This document shows positions 46,071-55,493 of a stretch of DNA of 64,000 bases, one piece after another. The first letter of the stretch is position 1. Every line of letters begins with the position of its first letter. Both the position numbers and the translations under genes were made by a program. Source of the stretch: Georgenia satyanarayanai (GTDB taxonomy: Bacteria; Actinomycetota; Actinomycetes; Actinomycetales; Actinomycetaceae). The DNA lies in contig NZ_UETB01000008.1 in the NCBI RefSeq assembly GCF_900116375.1, forward strand, positions 1 through 64,000, given 5' to 3'. Below the pieces are notes generated by a model. That model searched no databases. It saw only the letters and a list, made by a program, of their open reading frames with translations, and was not told where the DNA came from.

Positions 46071-46700
46071 ATGATGATGGAACGAGTGCCGGTCTGGGTC
46101 AGTGCCCGGGACCCGATCTCGGAGGCCGGCGTGGTGAGCCAGCTGCGCCCACGCCCGGAGGTGCGGATCGTCGGACGCGACGAGGACGACGACGCGCTCG
46201 TCGCCGTCGTCATCAGCGACAGTCTCGACGGCGACACGCTGCGGATGCTCCGCGCGGTGCAGCGCAAGGGTTTCACCCGCACGGTGCTCGTCGTGGGGCA
46301 GCTCGAGGACAGCGACCTCGTCACCGCGATCGAGGCGGGCGTGGTCGGGCTGGTGCGACGCGGGGAGGCGACCTCGGACCGGCTCGTCGCCGTCATCCGT
46401 GCCGCCGCGACGGGGGACGGCACCGTCCCGCCGGACCTCCTGGGCCGTCTCATGGACCAGGTGGGCAAGCTGCAGCGGCAGGTCCTCGGGCCCCGTGGTC
46501 TCACCTTCACCGGACTGGCGTCCCGCGAGATCGAGGTGCTGCGTCTCATCGCGGACGGCTACGACACCGGTGAGGTCGCCCGGCAGCTGTCCTACTCCGA
46601 GCGCACCGTGAAGAACGTGCTGCACGACGTGACGAGCCGGCTGCAGCTGCGCAACCGGTCCCACGCCGTCGCCTACGCGCTGCGGGAGGGGCTCATCTGA
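46071..46700 (+). CDS. LuxR/NarL-type regulator with degenerate receiver domain
   Basis: 209 aa. The N-terminal ~125 residues have the outline of a NarL receiver, but the acidic pocket is lost: it begins VPVWVSARDPISEAGVVSQL instead of a DD pair, and the acceptor strand reads VAVVISDSLDGDTLRM. It is therefore probably not controlled by phosphorylation. The C-terminal HTH (about 145-209) is canonical: FTGLASREIEVLRLIADGYD, then YSERTVKNVLHDV. ATG 46071 (first of three in a row) follows GGAGGAGG. LuxR regulators accompany actinobacterial eCIS loci, so control of this cluster is likely. Confidence 0.85.
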   Translation: MMMERVPVWVSARDPISEAGVVSQLRPRPEVRIVGRDEDDDALVAVVISDSLDGDTLRMLRAVQRKGFTRTVLVVGQLEDSDLVTAIEAGVVGLVRRGEATSDRLVAVIRAAATGDGTVPPDLLGRLMDQVGKLQRQVLGPRGLTFTGLASREIEVLRLIADGYDTGEVARQLSYSERTVKNVLHDVTSRLQLRNRSHAVAYALREGLI

Positions 46701-46789
46701 GCGATCCACCGGTCTCGGTGCCGAATGTCAGACCCCCCTGGGACGATGTGACCAGCAGCACATCGAGGGTGTTGGAGGGGGTGGGGACC

Positions 46790-48313
46790 GTGGCCGAGGA
46801 GAACACCGGCGGCGTGGGTTCCGCTCCTGGGCGCGGGCCGGGCGCGGGTGTGGTGGCCGATGCGAGGAGCGAGCTGGACACGATCCTGGAGTGTCTGACG
46901 CGGCTGGAGGCGGTGGACTGGCACGAGATGGACGGCCACCGCCTCCACGAGGTCTTCGGGATCGGGGAGCAGCTGGAACGGCGGCTGGCCGGGGTGCGGG
47001 CGGCGATGCTGGCCACGATCGAGGCGAACGGGCTGTGGGCGCTGGACGGTCAGCGGACCTTCACCGCGTGGCTGCGTACCCGGACCGATGCCACCGCCCA
47101 GAGCGCCTCACGGCAGGTACGCCACGCCCGGGCCCTGCGTGACCTGCTGCCCCTGGCACGGGAGGCGCTGGCGCAGGGACGGATCAGCGAGGAGCACGTG
47201 GGCGTCCTGGTGCGCCGCGCGACCACCACCAACCGGTTGCGGGCCCAGCTGGCCGACGAGGACCTGGGTGAGGCGTTCCTGGTGGCCCAGGCCCAGCGGA
47301 TGGATGCCGGGTCCTTCGCCAGGCTCGTGGAGACCTGGGCCATCGCCACCGACCCCGAGGCCGCCGACCGCGCGTGGCGCGAGGACGGCACCAAGGAGCA
47401 GCTGACCCTGTCGCGCACCCTGGACGGCTACCACCTCAACGGGTGGCTGGACGAGCTGTCGGGCCAGAGCGTGGACACCGCACTACGCGCGCACATGGGC
47501 CGCAAGGCCAAGGGCGATGAGCGCACCCCGGCCCAGCGCCGGGCGGCGGCACTGACGTCGCTGGCGCGGCAGTCCCTGGACGCGGGTGAGCAGGGCAAGG
47601 GCGCCCGCATCCGCCCCCACCTCACCGTCACCGCCGACATCGAGACCCTGCGGGCGCTGGCCGCCGCGACCGGCTCCCCCAAGCCGCCGGTCACCGCCAG
47701 CGGCCGGGAGCACGAGCCGGGCGCCGAGCTGGGGTTCTGGGAAGAGGCCACCTTCAGTGCTCCCGGCGGTCCCCGCGACCCCGACCACACCACTGACGAT
47801 CCGTTCCGGCTCTCCCCGGAGGCGCAGGCCTGGATGGACACCTGGCAGCCGGGTGACACCCACGTCATCGCTGCCGCGATCGACCCCCGTGCGATGACCG
47901 GGGTGCAGCCGGCGACCATGGAGGACGGGACACCGGTCCCGCCGGCGATGCTCGCCCGCCTGGTGTGCGAGTCGAGCCTCTCCCGGGTGGTGTTCGGACC
48001 AGAGTCCACGGTGCTGGACGTGGGTAGGGAGCAGCGGATCTTCCCCGCCCACATGGTGCGGGCCATCATCGCCCGCGACAAGAAGTGCCAGGTCCCCGAC
48101 TGCGACGAACCACCCGGGGCCGGGGAGATCCACCACTCGATCCAGTGGTACCGCGACGGCGGGGCCACCTGTGTGGAGCACGGCATCCTGCTGTGCTGGC
48201 ACCACCACGACTGGGTCCACGCCTACGGCATCACCATCGTCAGAGCCGCCGGCCGCTGGTACTTCTACACCCGCCACGGCCAGCTCATCACCGCCAAGCA
48301 CGAACAGACCTAG
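46790..48313 (+). CDS. DUF222/HNH endonuclease domain protein (13E12 repeat family)
   Basis: 507 aa. The N-terminal and central helical part matches DUF222 (GQRTFTAWLRTRTDATAQSA; HARALRDLLPLAREALAQGR). The C terminus is an HNH nuclease: CQVPDCDEPPGAGEIHHSIQ and LLCWHHHDWVHAYGI, with the zinc-type Cys pair. The family is highly repeated in actinobacteria and behaves like a mobile or selfish gene; its function is unproven. GTG 46790 is chosen for the strong GGAGGGGG site 8 nt upstream; a GTG at 46718 is possible. It separates the eCIS regulator from the eCIS structural genes. A 7-bp inverted repeat (CGATGTG/CACATCG, 46744-46765) lies upstream. Confidence 0.85.
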   Translation: MAEENTGGVGSAPGRGPGAGVVADARSELDTILECLTRLEAVDWHEMDGHRLHEVFGIGEQLERRLAGVRAAMLATIEANGLWALDGQRTFTAWLRTRTDATAQSASRQVRHARALRDLLPLAREALAQGRISEEHVGVLVRRATTTNRLRAQLADEDLGEAFLVAQAQRMDAGSFARLVETWAIATDPEAADRAWREDGTKEQLTLSRTLDGYHLNGWLDELSGQSVDTALRAHMGRKAKGDERTPAQRRAAALTSLARQSLDAGEQGKGARIRPHLTVTADIETLRALAAATGSPKPPVTASGREHEPGAELGFWEEATFSAPGGPRDPDHTTDDPFRLSPEAQAWMDTWQPGDTHVIAAAIDPRAMTGVQPATMEDGTPVPPAMLARLVCESSLSRVVFGPESTVLDVGREQRIFPAHMVRAIIARDKKCQVPDCDEPPGAGEIHHSIQWYRDGGATCVEHGILLCWHHHDWVHAYGITIVRAAGRWYFYTRHGQLITAKHEQT

Positions 48314-48334
48314 CAGCCCCAGGGGACAGGTCTG

Positions 48335-48359
48335 CCCACCACCCGGCACGGGCGGTGGG
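48335..48359 (+). terminator. Hairpin after the HNH gene
   Basis: CCCACCACCCG (48335-48345) pairs with CGGGCGGTGGG (48349-48359) with one mismatch and a 3-nt loop, 22 nt after the stop codon. No T tract follows. It would separate the HNH gene from the next operon. Confidence 0.45.
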
Positions 48360-48473
48360 GGTGGCGTGGGCGCGCGGTGCCCCTTCGTGCGGGAGGGACT
48401 GCCCGAAGTGCTGTCCGCCGCCCGCTGACCGGGCCGGGCGCCGCTGCCACCGTGGACGCGTGGAGGCTCAGAG

Positions 48474-51400
48474 GTGAGACGCGCAGTGGTGGCCTCGGTC
48501 GCCGGGTTCGGGGTGGTCGGGAGCCTGCTGGCGCCCAGCGCGCTACCGGGGGCCACGCCGGTCCAGGCTGTCAGTACGGCTCTCCCCGCGCCAGACCCGG
48601 CGCAACCACGCCTCTTGTTCGCCGGCATCCCAGTTGCGGACACACCCGACAGCGCGCCGGACGTGTGGGACGTCATCGCCGAGAGCGCCACGGACCAGCG
48701 CAAGCGGGTCGACTCCGCCCAGGACGGCAGCTACGGCTTCCGGTCGCCGTCCTACTCCCCGGATGGCTCACGAGCGGTGTTCAGCCGCGAGGTCGACGAC
48801 GAGGGCGCGGAGGGTCGGCAGCTGGTCACCGCGGACCTCACCGCGGGGCTCTCGGCCACGACCGAGACGCTCGACTCGGGATGGACCGACGGTACGCGCG
48901 ACGACGAGCCGGACTGGTCCGCGGGCGGCCTGATCGCATTCACCCGGGAGGTCGTCGACGAGTTGACCGAGGGCATCAGCACGCAGTTGCGCGTCGTCGA
49001 CGAGGGAAGCGGTGCCGTCACCGACCCTCTCGCCGTCGTCGGAACCACGCATGAGGAGGCCTTCGGCGACGCGGACGTGCACCGGCCGGTGTGGTCGCCC
49101 GACGGGACGCGGATCGCCTTCGAGGTCGTGGGTGGTGACGGTGACAACTTCGGTGAGCTGTGGGTCGTCGATCTCGAGGAGGAGCAGCTGCTCGGCCTCG
49201 TCGACGCCGACGGCGAGCAGGTCACCGGCCGGGGGCCGGCCTGGTCCCCGGACGGCTCTCAGCTCGCCTTTTCGGCGGGCGACGCCCAGGTCCTGGTCAC
49301 CCTCGTGGCAGGCGTTCTTGAGGAGCCGGACGCCGGCGCGATCGAGATCGATGCCGATACCGTCTACGTCCCGGCGGACAACGACCCGAGGGTCGGGCTG
49401 TGGGGCATCCGCGAACCCTCGTGGTCACCGGACGGGACGGAGATCGCCGTCGTCGCCGATGACTACGCCGGCAGCGCTGCCACGCACGGGGTGTACGCGA
49501 TCTCCGTCGCAGACGGGACCTACCGCACCATCAGCAGTGCGTCTCCCGCCGCAGGACCGTGGGAGGAGGTCTCGGGCCTTGACCACCAGCCTTTCAGCGA
49601 CCTCGCCGTCGCCATCGAGGCCTCCCGGACCGGCGGGATCGAGCTGGGGGAGCTCGTCGAGCTCACCGCCACCGTGACCAACCCCGGACCTTCCGCCGCC
49701 TGGGACGTGACCGTGCAGTACGAGCTCCCGGGGGCTCCGGACGGCATGGACACGGTCGTCGGCTGGCCGCCAGAGTGCGAGGGCGACGGCGGCGTCCTCA
49801 GCTGCGTCCTCGACGAGCCGCTCGCTGCGGGGGAGACGGCCGAGCTCACCGTCACCGTCGCCCTCCCCGAGCCCGGCACGTACCGCACCGACGTCCGCGT
49901 CGACGCCGTGACGCCCGACCCCGCCACCACCGACAACGTCGCCACCGTCGCGCTCGACGGGCCCTTCCCACCCGCGGTCGGCACCGAGCCGCGGCTCGCC
50001 TTCTCCTACCGCCACGGCACGGCGGACGACCGCCGCGCCGACATCGCCGACGTGCTCGCCGCCGACGCCTCGGACTTCCGCATCCTCGTCGACGAGCTCG
50101 TCGACGACGGCGCGAGCGTGGCGCGACCCGTCGAGGAGCACCCCTCCTACTCCCCGGACGGCCGCCGCCTCGTCCTCAGCAGCGAGCGCCACGAGCTCGA
50201 CGACGGCGAGCTGCCGGACGAGCCCACGCTCTTCGTCGCGGACGTCGGGCCGGACGGGGCCCGCGACCTCACGCTGCTCGCGGCCGCGTACGAGGAGGAC
50301 GCCTCCGCGACCTCGCCTGTCTGGTCGCCGGACGACACCCGGATCGCCTTCCTGCGCCACCGGGGCGAGGGCCGCACCCTGTCCGTCGTCGAGCTGGCGA
50401 CGGGAGCCGTGCAGGACTGGCCGGTACCGGCCGCAGACGTCGGGTGGTCCCCGGACGGCGAGCACCTGGTGATCGCGGACCCGGACACGCAGCCGGGACC
50501 CGAGCTGGCCGTCGTCGATGCCGACGACGGCACCGTCCACAGGATGGTCACCGAGGTGCCCGGGTGCACAGGGGCGCCAGAGACGTGTGTGGAGCCCGTC
50601 GTCGGCGAGGGTCCGGCCTGGTCGCCAGGCGGTGACCGCATCGCCTACACGGCACTGGCGGGCGACGACGTCGACGGCCTGTTCACCGTGACGATGGGGG
50701 AGCCGACGACGACGAGCTGGGGCGAGGTGGTCCACCTCGTCCCCCCACCCCGGCTCGTCTCCGAGCCCGACCCCGAGGACCACCCCCTGCTCCGGGAGCC
50801 GACGTGGGCGCTGGACGGCGGCTCGGTCACCGTCGTCGGCCAGGACGGGGATGGCCTCGGCAGCCTCCTGTCGGTCCCCGCCGAGGGCGGTCCCGCGACG
50901 CTCGTGCGCGAGCTTCCGGGCATCGCCCCGGACGTCGGGGACCCGGTCTACCAGCCGTGGGCCGACGTCGCCGTCGAGCTCACCGGCTCCGGCCCGGTGG
51001 ACGCCGGGCAGCCGGCCACGGTGACGGCGACGGTCACCAACCTCGGCCCGTCGCCCGCGTGGGACGTGGGTGTCACCGTCGAGGTCCCGGCCGTCGCCGC
51101 CGGTGATGCCGTGCTCGAGGGCTGGCCCGCCCAGTGCACGCCCAGCGCCGCGGGCCTGGAGTGCACCCTCCCCAACGTGCTCCCGGCCGGGCAGGCGGTC
51201 GGGCTGACGGTCGAGCTGAGGACCACCGCTCCCGGCGGGCACCCGGTCCGGGCCGCGGCGTCCTCGGCCTCCGTCGACCCCGTGCCCGGCAACGACGCCG
51301 CCGTCGTCACCCTCGAGGTGAGCGATCCTCCGCCACCGGTGCTCGAGCCCCACCTCGCGTTCACCCGCTGGGCCGACCGCCCGGGCGGGGACGACAGCCG

Positions 51401-54400
51401 CGACCTCGCCGACGTTCCTTCCGAGGGGGCCGAGCACGCCAGGCTCCTCGCCCACCGGGTCGTCACGACCGACGAAGGCCCGCCGCTCTACCTGGACGAG
51501 CGCCACCCCTCCTACTCCCCGGACGGCACCCGGCTCGCCCTCAGCGCCGCCCAGGTCATCGACGGTGCCGTCTCGCTCGACCTGCGTCTCGCCGTGGGTG
51601 ACCTCACCGGCGAGCCCGTGGCGGTGGGCGAGCCGCCCCTCACCGACCTCCGCCTCCTCAGCTACGCGACCGAACCGGGGCAGAGCGACGTCGCCCCGGT
51701 GTGGTCACCGGACGGCACCCGGATCGCCTTCACCCGCCGGGACAGCCTGTACGGGAGCAGCCCGCGGCTCCTCGTCCTCGACGTGGCCACGGGCGCCACC
51801 CGGGAGCTCGACCTGCCCGAGCAGGCCGGCTCGGGGAGCGCCGACCCCAGCTGGGCGCCGGACGGGCAGCGCCTCGTCGTCGCGGTCGACGGGTACCGCA
51901 CCGAGGGCGAGGAGCTGTGGGTCGTCCACCTCGACGACGGCACCTGGTACCCGGCCGGCACCCCGGCCGCGGGCTGCTCGGGCACCGCGCTCGAGTGCCT
52001 CGACCCGGTCCGGGCGGTGGCCCCCGCGTGGTCACCGGACGGTGGGCAGGTCGCGGCCGGGGACGCGACCGTCTTCGGCGACGCTCCCGAGTACTCGGCC
52101 GTGCTCGTCCACGACCTCGCCCCGGAGCCGGTCGACGGGTTCTACGCCGTCACCGACTCCCGCGTGCTCGCCGGCCGGCCGGCCGACGCCGAGGGCGAGC
52201 AGCCACCGGGAACGCTCGAGGCCGCCTGGCACCCGGCGTGGTCCCCGGACGGCACGGAGGTCGCCTTCGTCGGGCGGACGACGGGGGAGTCGTGGCCGGC
52301 CCTGCACGCCGTCCCGGCAGGTGGCGGCGCGCCCGAGGTGCGGGTGGCCGAGTGGGGCGAGGACACCCCCGGCGGCTACGGCGACCCGGCCTACCAGCCG
52401 TGGAGCGACGTCGGGATCACCCTGCGCCCGCCGGCCGGCACCGTCGTCGCCGGCGCGCCCGCCGACATGACCGTCGTCGTCACCAGTGCCGGCCCCTCCC
52501 CGGCGTGGGGGCTGACCGTGACCCTCACCCTGCCGCCCGGGCAGCGCGTCCTCGACGCGCCCGCCGGCTGCTCCGTCTCGGGCACCTCCGCGACGTGCAC
52601 GGAGCCGGGGCCGCTCGGGCCGGGCGAGGACCTCGAGCTGACCTTCACCGTGGTCCTCGACGAGCCGGGGGAGCACGAGGTGACAGGTGCGGTCACGGCG
52701 AGCACGCTGGACCCGGTGCCGGGCAACGACGCCGCGAGCACCGTGGTCGTCGTCGACCCGCGGGTGCCGGGGACGGGGGTCGAGCCGCGTCTCGCCTTCG
52801 GCTACGTCCCCGACCTCGACGCCGAGCTCCCCTCCGACGTCGCCGACGTCTTCTGGGCCGACGGCGAGGAGTTCCGCGTCCTCGCCGACGAGCGGCCCAC
52901 CGACCTGCTCGGGCGACGTCACCGTGCCCACGAGACCCACCCGACCTACTCCCCGGACGGGCGGCAGCTCGTCCTCGCCGCCGACCGCGAGCTCGTCGGC
53001 GCCCCGACCGGGGGCCCGCCCTCGCTCGGGGGACGCCAGCAGCTCATGGTCGGCACCACCCGGCCCGGGACGACCGGGCTCGTCGACGTGGTCCCGCTCG
53101 ACTACGACCGGGACCCGGAGGCCAGCGACGAGGAGCCGGCGTGGTCCCCGGACGGGACCCGCCTCGCCTTCGTCCGGTCCGCCGGCACGGGGCGCAGCCT
53201 CGGGATCGTCGACCTCGCCACGGGCGACGTGCGTCTGCTCGACGCCGCGCTGCCGGTCCGGGCCAACGCCCCCACGTGGTCACCCGACGGCCGACGGCTC
53301 GCCGTCGAGGCCGGCGGGCAGCTGTGGGTGGTCGACGTCGACGGCGAGGAGGCCGGCCCCGTCGTCGTCGTGCCGGACACGTGCGCCGGGCCGCCGGGGT
53401 CCTGCGACCAGCCACTGGCGGGGCGCACGCCGGCGTGGTCACCGGACGGCTCACGCGTGGCCTTCGTCGCTCCCGACGACATCTACTGGGAGGCGCTGTA
53501 CACCGTCGCCGTGGCGGGGGCGCCCGAGGCCGGCGCCTACCGCGTCGCGGCGCCCCTGCGGGTGGCCGGCGCCGGCGACGGGTCCTGGTCCCCGGCCGAC
53601 CCGGACTGGTCCCTGGACGGCGCGTCGATCGCCGTCGTCGCCCACGGAGCGGGAGCCTCCGGCGGCGACGCCCTGCTCCGCGTCCCGGCGACGGGCGGCG
53701 AGCCGGTGGTCCTGCGCGAGGAGGTCGTCCCGGGTCTGCGCCACGGCTTCGCCGACCTCGACCACCAGCCCTGGGCCGACCTCGGCGTGGCGGTCACCGC
53801 CTCCGAGGCCGAGGTCGAGGTGGGGGAGCGGGTGGACCTCACGGTCACCGCGACCAACCACGGCCCCTCACCGGCCTGGGGCGTGGTCCTGGACATCGCG
53901 CTGCCCGGCGGGGGTGAGCACCTCGTCGGCGTCCCGGCCGGCTGCACGGCCACCGCCACCGGGCTGCGCTGCGAGGCGCCGCAGGCCGTCCCCGTGGGCG
54001 CGGCGCACAGCGTCACGGTGCCACTGGAGATCGGTGTCGCGGGCAGCCACGTCACCCGGGGAACGGTCACCTCGCGGATGATCGACCCGCTGGCCGAGAA
54101 CGACACCGCCCAGGCCGCCGTCGAGGTCCTCGCCGCACCACCGGTCACGCTGGTGTCCGACGTCGCCGTGCGGGTGGAGCTCGAACGACCGACCGCGTGG
54201 GTCGGCGGCGACCCGGTCGGCGTGCGTCTCGTCGTCACCAACGACGCCGCCGGCCCGGCCACGGGGGTGGTCCTCACGCTGGCCCACCCGGACGTCGTCA
54301 CGGCCGGCCCGGACGCCTGCCTCGCGGCGGCGCCCTGCGCGCTGGGCACGCTCCCGCCCGGCGGGAGCCGCACCGTCGCCGTCGCCCTGGACCCGGTGAG

Positions 54401-54809
54401 GGCGGGCGCCGGTCCGGTCACGGCCACGGTGAGCACGACGGCACTGGACCTGGACCCCGCCAACGACTCCGGCGCCGCCGAGCTCACCGTCATCCAGCCG
54501 GAGCTGCGGCTGCTGCCGTCCGTCGGGGAGCCGGGGGAGGCGACCCTCGCCTACGGCACCGACTTCCCGCCCGGCGCCCGGCTCACCCTGTCGTGGGCGC
54601 CGGGCCTGACGGCGTGGGTGCGGCCGGTCACCGTCGCCGCGGACGGCACGGTGCGCTCGCCGCTGCTCGTGCTGCCCGGCGACGTGCTCGGTGAGCGGGT
54701 CGCGACCGCCACCTGGGCGTCCGGTCCCGGCTTCGCTGACGTCCCGGCCCTGCCGATGCTCGTGGTCCCGGAGACCTCCGCCCCGCCCGACTTCCTCACC
54801 CGGGGGTGA
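48474..54809 (+). CDS. Giant secreted protein of four propeller-plus-Ig blocks, at the head of the eCIS operon
   Basis: 2,111 aa. A Sec signal peptide (VVASVAGFGVVGSLLAPSAL) is followed by four homologous blocks, about residues 40-500, 504-955, 957-1435 and 1437-1890. Each block has about five PD40/TolB-like propeller blades marked by YSPDG or WSPDG (e.g. PSYSPDGRRLVLSSE), then a DUF11/CARDB-like Ig domain (VTATVTNLGPSPAWDVGVTV). A further Ig-like pair ends the protein at about 1895-2111. No membrane anchor or sortase motif is visible. The GTG at 48474 follows GGAGG at 48462. It ends 3 bp before DUF4255, so it seems co-transcribed with the injection-system genes. A fibre, receptor or surface role is possible; nothing proves it. 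Confidence 0.8.
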   Translation: MRRAVVASVAGFGVVGSLLAPSALPGATPVQAVSTALPAPDPAQPRLLFAGIPVADTPDSAPDVWDVIAESATDQRKRVDSAQDGSYGFRSPSYSPDGSRAVFSREVDDEGAEGRQLVTADLTAGLSATTETLDSGWTDGTRDDEPDWSAGGLIAFTREVVDELTEGISTQLRVVDEGSGAVTDPLAVVGTTHEEAFGDADVHRPVWSPDGTRIAFEVVGGDGDNFGELWVVDLEEEQLLGLVDADGEQVTGRGPAWSPDGSQLAFSAGDAQVLVTLVAGVLEEPDAGAIEIDADTVYVPADNDPRVGLWGIREPSWSPDGTEIAVVADDYAGSAATHGVYAISVADGTYRTISSASPAAGPWEEVSGLDHQPFSDLAVAIEASRTGGIELGELVELTATVTNPGPSAAWDVTVQYELPGAPDGMDTVVGWPPECEGDGGVLSCVLDEPLAAGETAELTVTVALPEPGTYRTDVRVDAVTPDPATTDNVATVALDGPFPPAVGTEPRLAFSYRHGTADDRRADIADVLAADASDFRILVDELVDDGASVARPVEEHPSYSPDGRRLVLSSERHELDDGELPDEPTLFVADVGPDGARDLTLLAAAYEEDASATSPVWSPDDTRIAFLRHRGEGRTLSVVELATGAVQDWPVPAADVGWSPDGEHLVIADPDTQPGPELAVVDADDGTVHRMVTEVPGCTGAPETCVEPVVGEGPAWSPGGDRIAYTALAGDDVDGLFTVTMGEPTTTSWGEVVHLVPPPRLVSEPDPEDHPLLREPTWALDGGSVTVVGQDGDGLGSLLSVPAEGGPATLVRELPGIAPDVGDPVYQPWADVAVELTGSGPVDAGQPATVTATVTNLGPSPAWDVGVTVEVPAVAAGDAVLEGWPAQCTPSAAGLECTLPNVLPAGQAVGLTVELRTTAPGGHPVRAAASSASVDPVPGNDAAVVTLEVSDPPPPVLEPHLAFTRWADRPGGDDSRDLADVPSEGAEHARLLAHRVVTTDEGPPLYLDERHPSYSPDGTRLALSAAQVIDGAVSLDLRLAVGDLTGEPVAVGEPPLTDLRLLSYATEPGQSDVAPVWSPDGTRIAFTRRDSLYGSSPRLLVLDVATGATRELDLPEQAGSGSADPSWAPDGQRLVVAVDGYRTEGEELWVVHLDDGTWYPAGTPAAGCSGTALECLDPVRAVAPAWSPDGGQVAAGDATVFGDAPEYSAVLVHDLAPEPVDGFYAVTDSRVLAGRPADAEGEQPPGTLEAAWHPAWSPDGTEVAFVGRTTGESWPALHAVPAGGGAPEVRVAEWGEDTPGGYGDPAYQPWSDVGITLRPPAGTVVAGAPADMTVVVTSAGPSPAWGLTVTLTLPPGQRVLDAPAGCSVSGTSATCTEPGPLGPGEDLELTFTVVLDEPGEHEVTGAVTASTLDPVPGNDAASTVVVVDPRVPGTGVEPRLAFGYVPDLDAELPSDVADVFWADGEEFRVLADERPTDLLGRRHRAHETHPTYSPDGRQLVLAADRELVGAPTGGPPSLGGRQQLMVGTTRPGTTGLVDVVPLDYDRDPEASDEEPAWSPDGTRLAFVRSAGTGRSLGIVDLATGDVRLLDAALPVRANAPTWSPDGRRLAVEAGGQLWVVDVDGEEAGPVVVVPDTCAGPPGSCDQPLAGRTPAWSPDGSRVAFVAPDDIYWEALYTVAVAGAPEAGAYRVAAPLRVAGAGDGSWSPADPDWSLDGASIAVVAHGAGASGGDALLRVPATGGEPVVLREEVVPGLRHGFADLDHQPWADLGVAVTASEAEVEVGERVDLTVTATNHGPSPAWGVVLDIALPGGGEHLVGVPAGCTATATGLRCEAPQAVPVGAAHSVTVPLEIGVAGSHVTRGTVTSRMIDPLAENDTAQAAVEVLAAPPVTLVSDVAVRVELERPTAWVGGDPVGVRLVVTNDAAGPATGVVLTLAHPDVVTAGPDACLAAAPCALGTLPPGGSRTVAVALDPVRAGAGPVTATVSTTALDLDPANDSGAAELTVIQPELRLLPSVGEPGEATLAYGTDFPPGARLTLSWAPGLTAWVRPVTVAADGTVRSPLLVLPGDVLGERVATATWASGPGFADVPALPMLVVPETSAPPDFLTRG

Positions 54810-54812
54810 GCC

Positions 54813-55493
54813 GTGATCCGTGAGATGGACGAGGCCCTGCGCGAGCTCGTACGCACCCACGCGCTGGACGGCTCCGACGTCGAGGTGGTCCTCGACGCGC
54901 CGACCACGGACTGGGCCGCGCGCCGCAACGCCCCCACCGTCAACCTCTACCTCTACGACCTGCGCGAGGACACCCGCTGGCGCGAGCGCGGCTGGGCGCC
55001 CCGCACGGGTGCCGACGGCACGGTGACGGGCCGGGTGCCCGCCCCCCGGCTGTTCAAGCTCTCCTACCTCGTCACCGCGTGGACGGCGCGGCCGGAGGAC
55101 GAGCACCGGCTGCTCGACGCGCTCCTCCACGCGCTCCTCGCGGTCGAGGTGCTGCCCGCCGAGCTGCTCAGCAGCGAGCTCGAGGGCGTCCGGGTGCCGC
55201 TGACCGTGGGCCTGCCCCCGCCGGAGGACCGCGGCTTCGCCGACGTCTGGTCCTCCCTCGGTGGCCAGCTCAAGCCCTCGATCGACGTCGTCCTCACCGC
55301 GCCCTTCAGCGCCGGCGCTGACGTCCCGGTCGGCCCGCCGGTGGCCGAGCCGGCCGTCGTGAACATCTCCGACCTGCGCGGCCCGGCCCAGGAGCGTGCC
55401 GGTGGGCGCCGCGCCCGTCCCGAGGAGCCCGGCACGCCGCCCGAGCCCTCCGCACCCGCCCGACGCGCACGCAAACCGAGGAAGCGCACGTGA
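54813..55493 (+). CDS. DUF4255 eCIS tail-completion protein (Pvc16-like)
   Basis: 226 aa. The DUF4255 core reads IREMDEALRELVRTHALDGS at the start, then NLYLYDLREDTRWRERGW and a PRLFKLSYLVTAWT strand. In Photorhabdus virulence cassettes the homologue (Pvc16) caps the tube-sheath end of the particle. The last ~45 residues are a basic, Pro-rich tail (RRARPEEPGTPPEPSAPARR). GTG 54813 begins 3 bp after the giant secreted protein gene; the end overlaps the AAA+ gene by 4 bp. Confidence 0.88.
   Translation: MIREMDEALRELVRTHALDGSDVEVVLDAPTTDWAARRNAPTVNLYLYDLREDTRWRERGWAPRTGADGTVTGRVPAPRLFKLSYLVTAWTARPEDEHRLLDALLHALLAVEVLPAELLSSELEGVRVPLTVGLPPPEDRGFADVWSSLGGQLKPSIDVVLTAPFSAGADVPVGPPVAEPAVVNISDLRGPAQERAGGRRARPEEPGTPPEPSAPARRARKPRKRT

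Noticed and set aside
42776-46549. A 1,257-codon open frame on the minus strand
   Set aside because: It overlaps poxB, PAAR, the membrane protein and luxR in a shifted frame and is Arg/Pro-rich without motifs.
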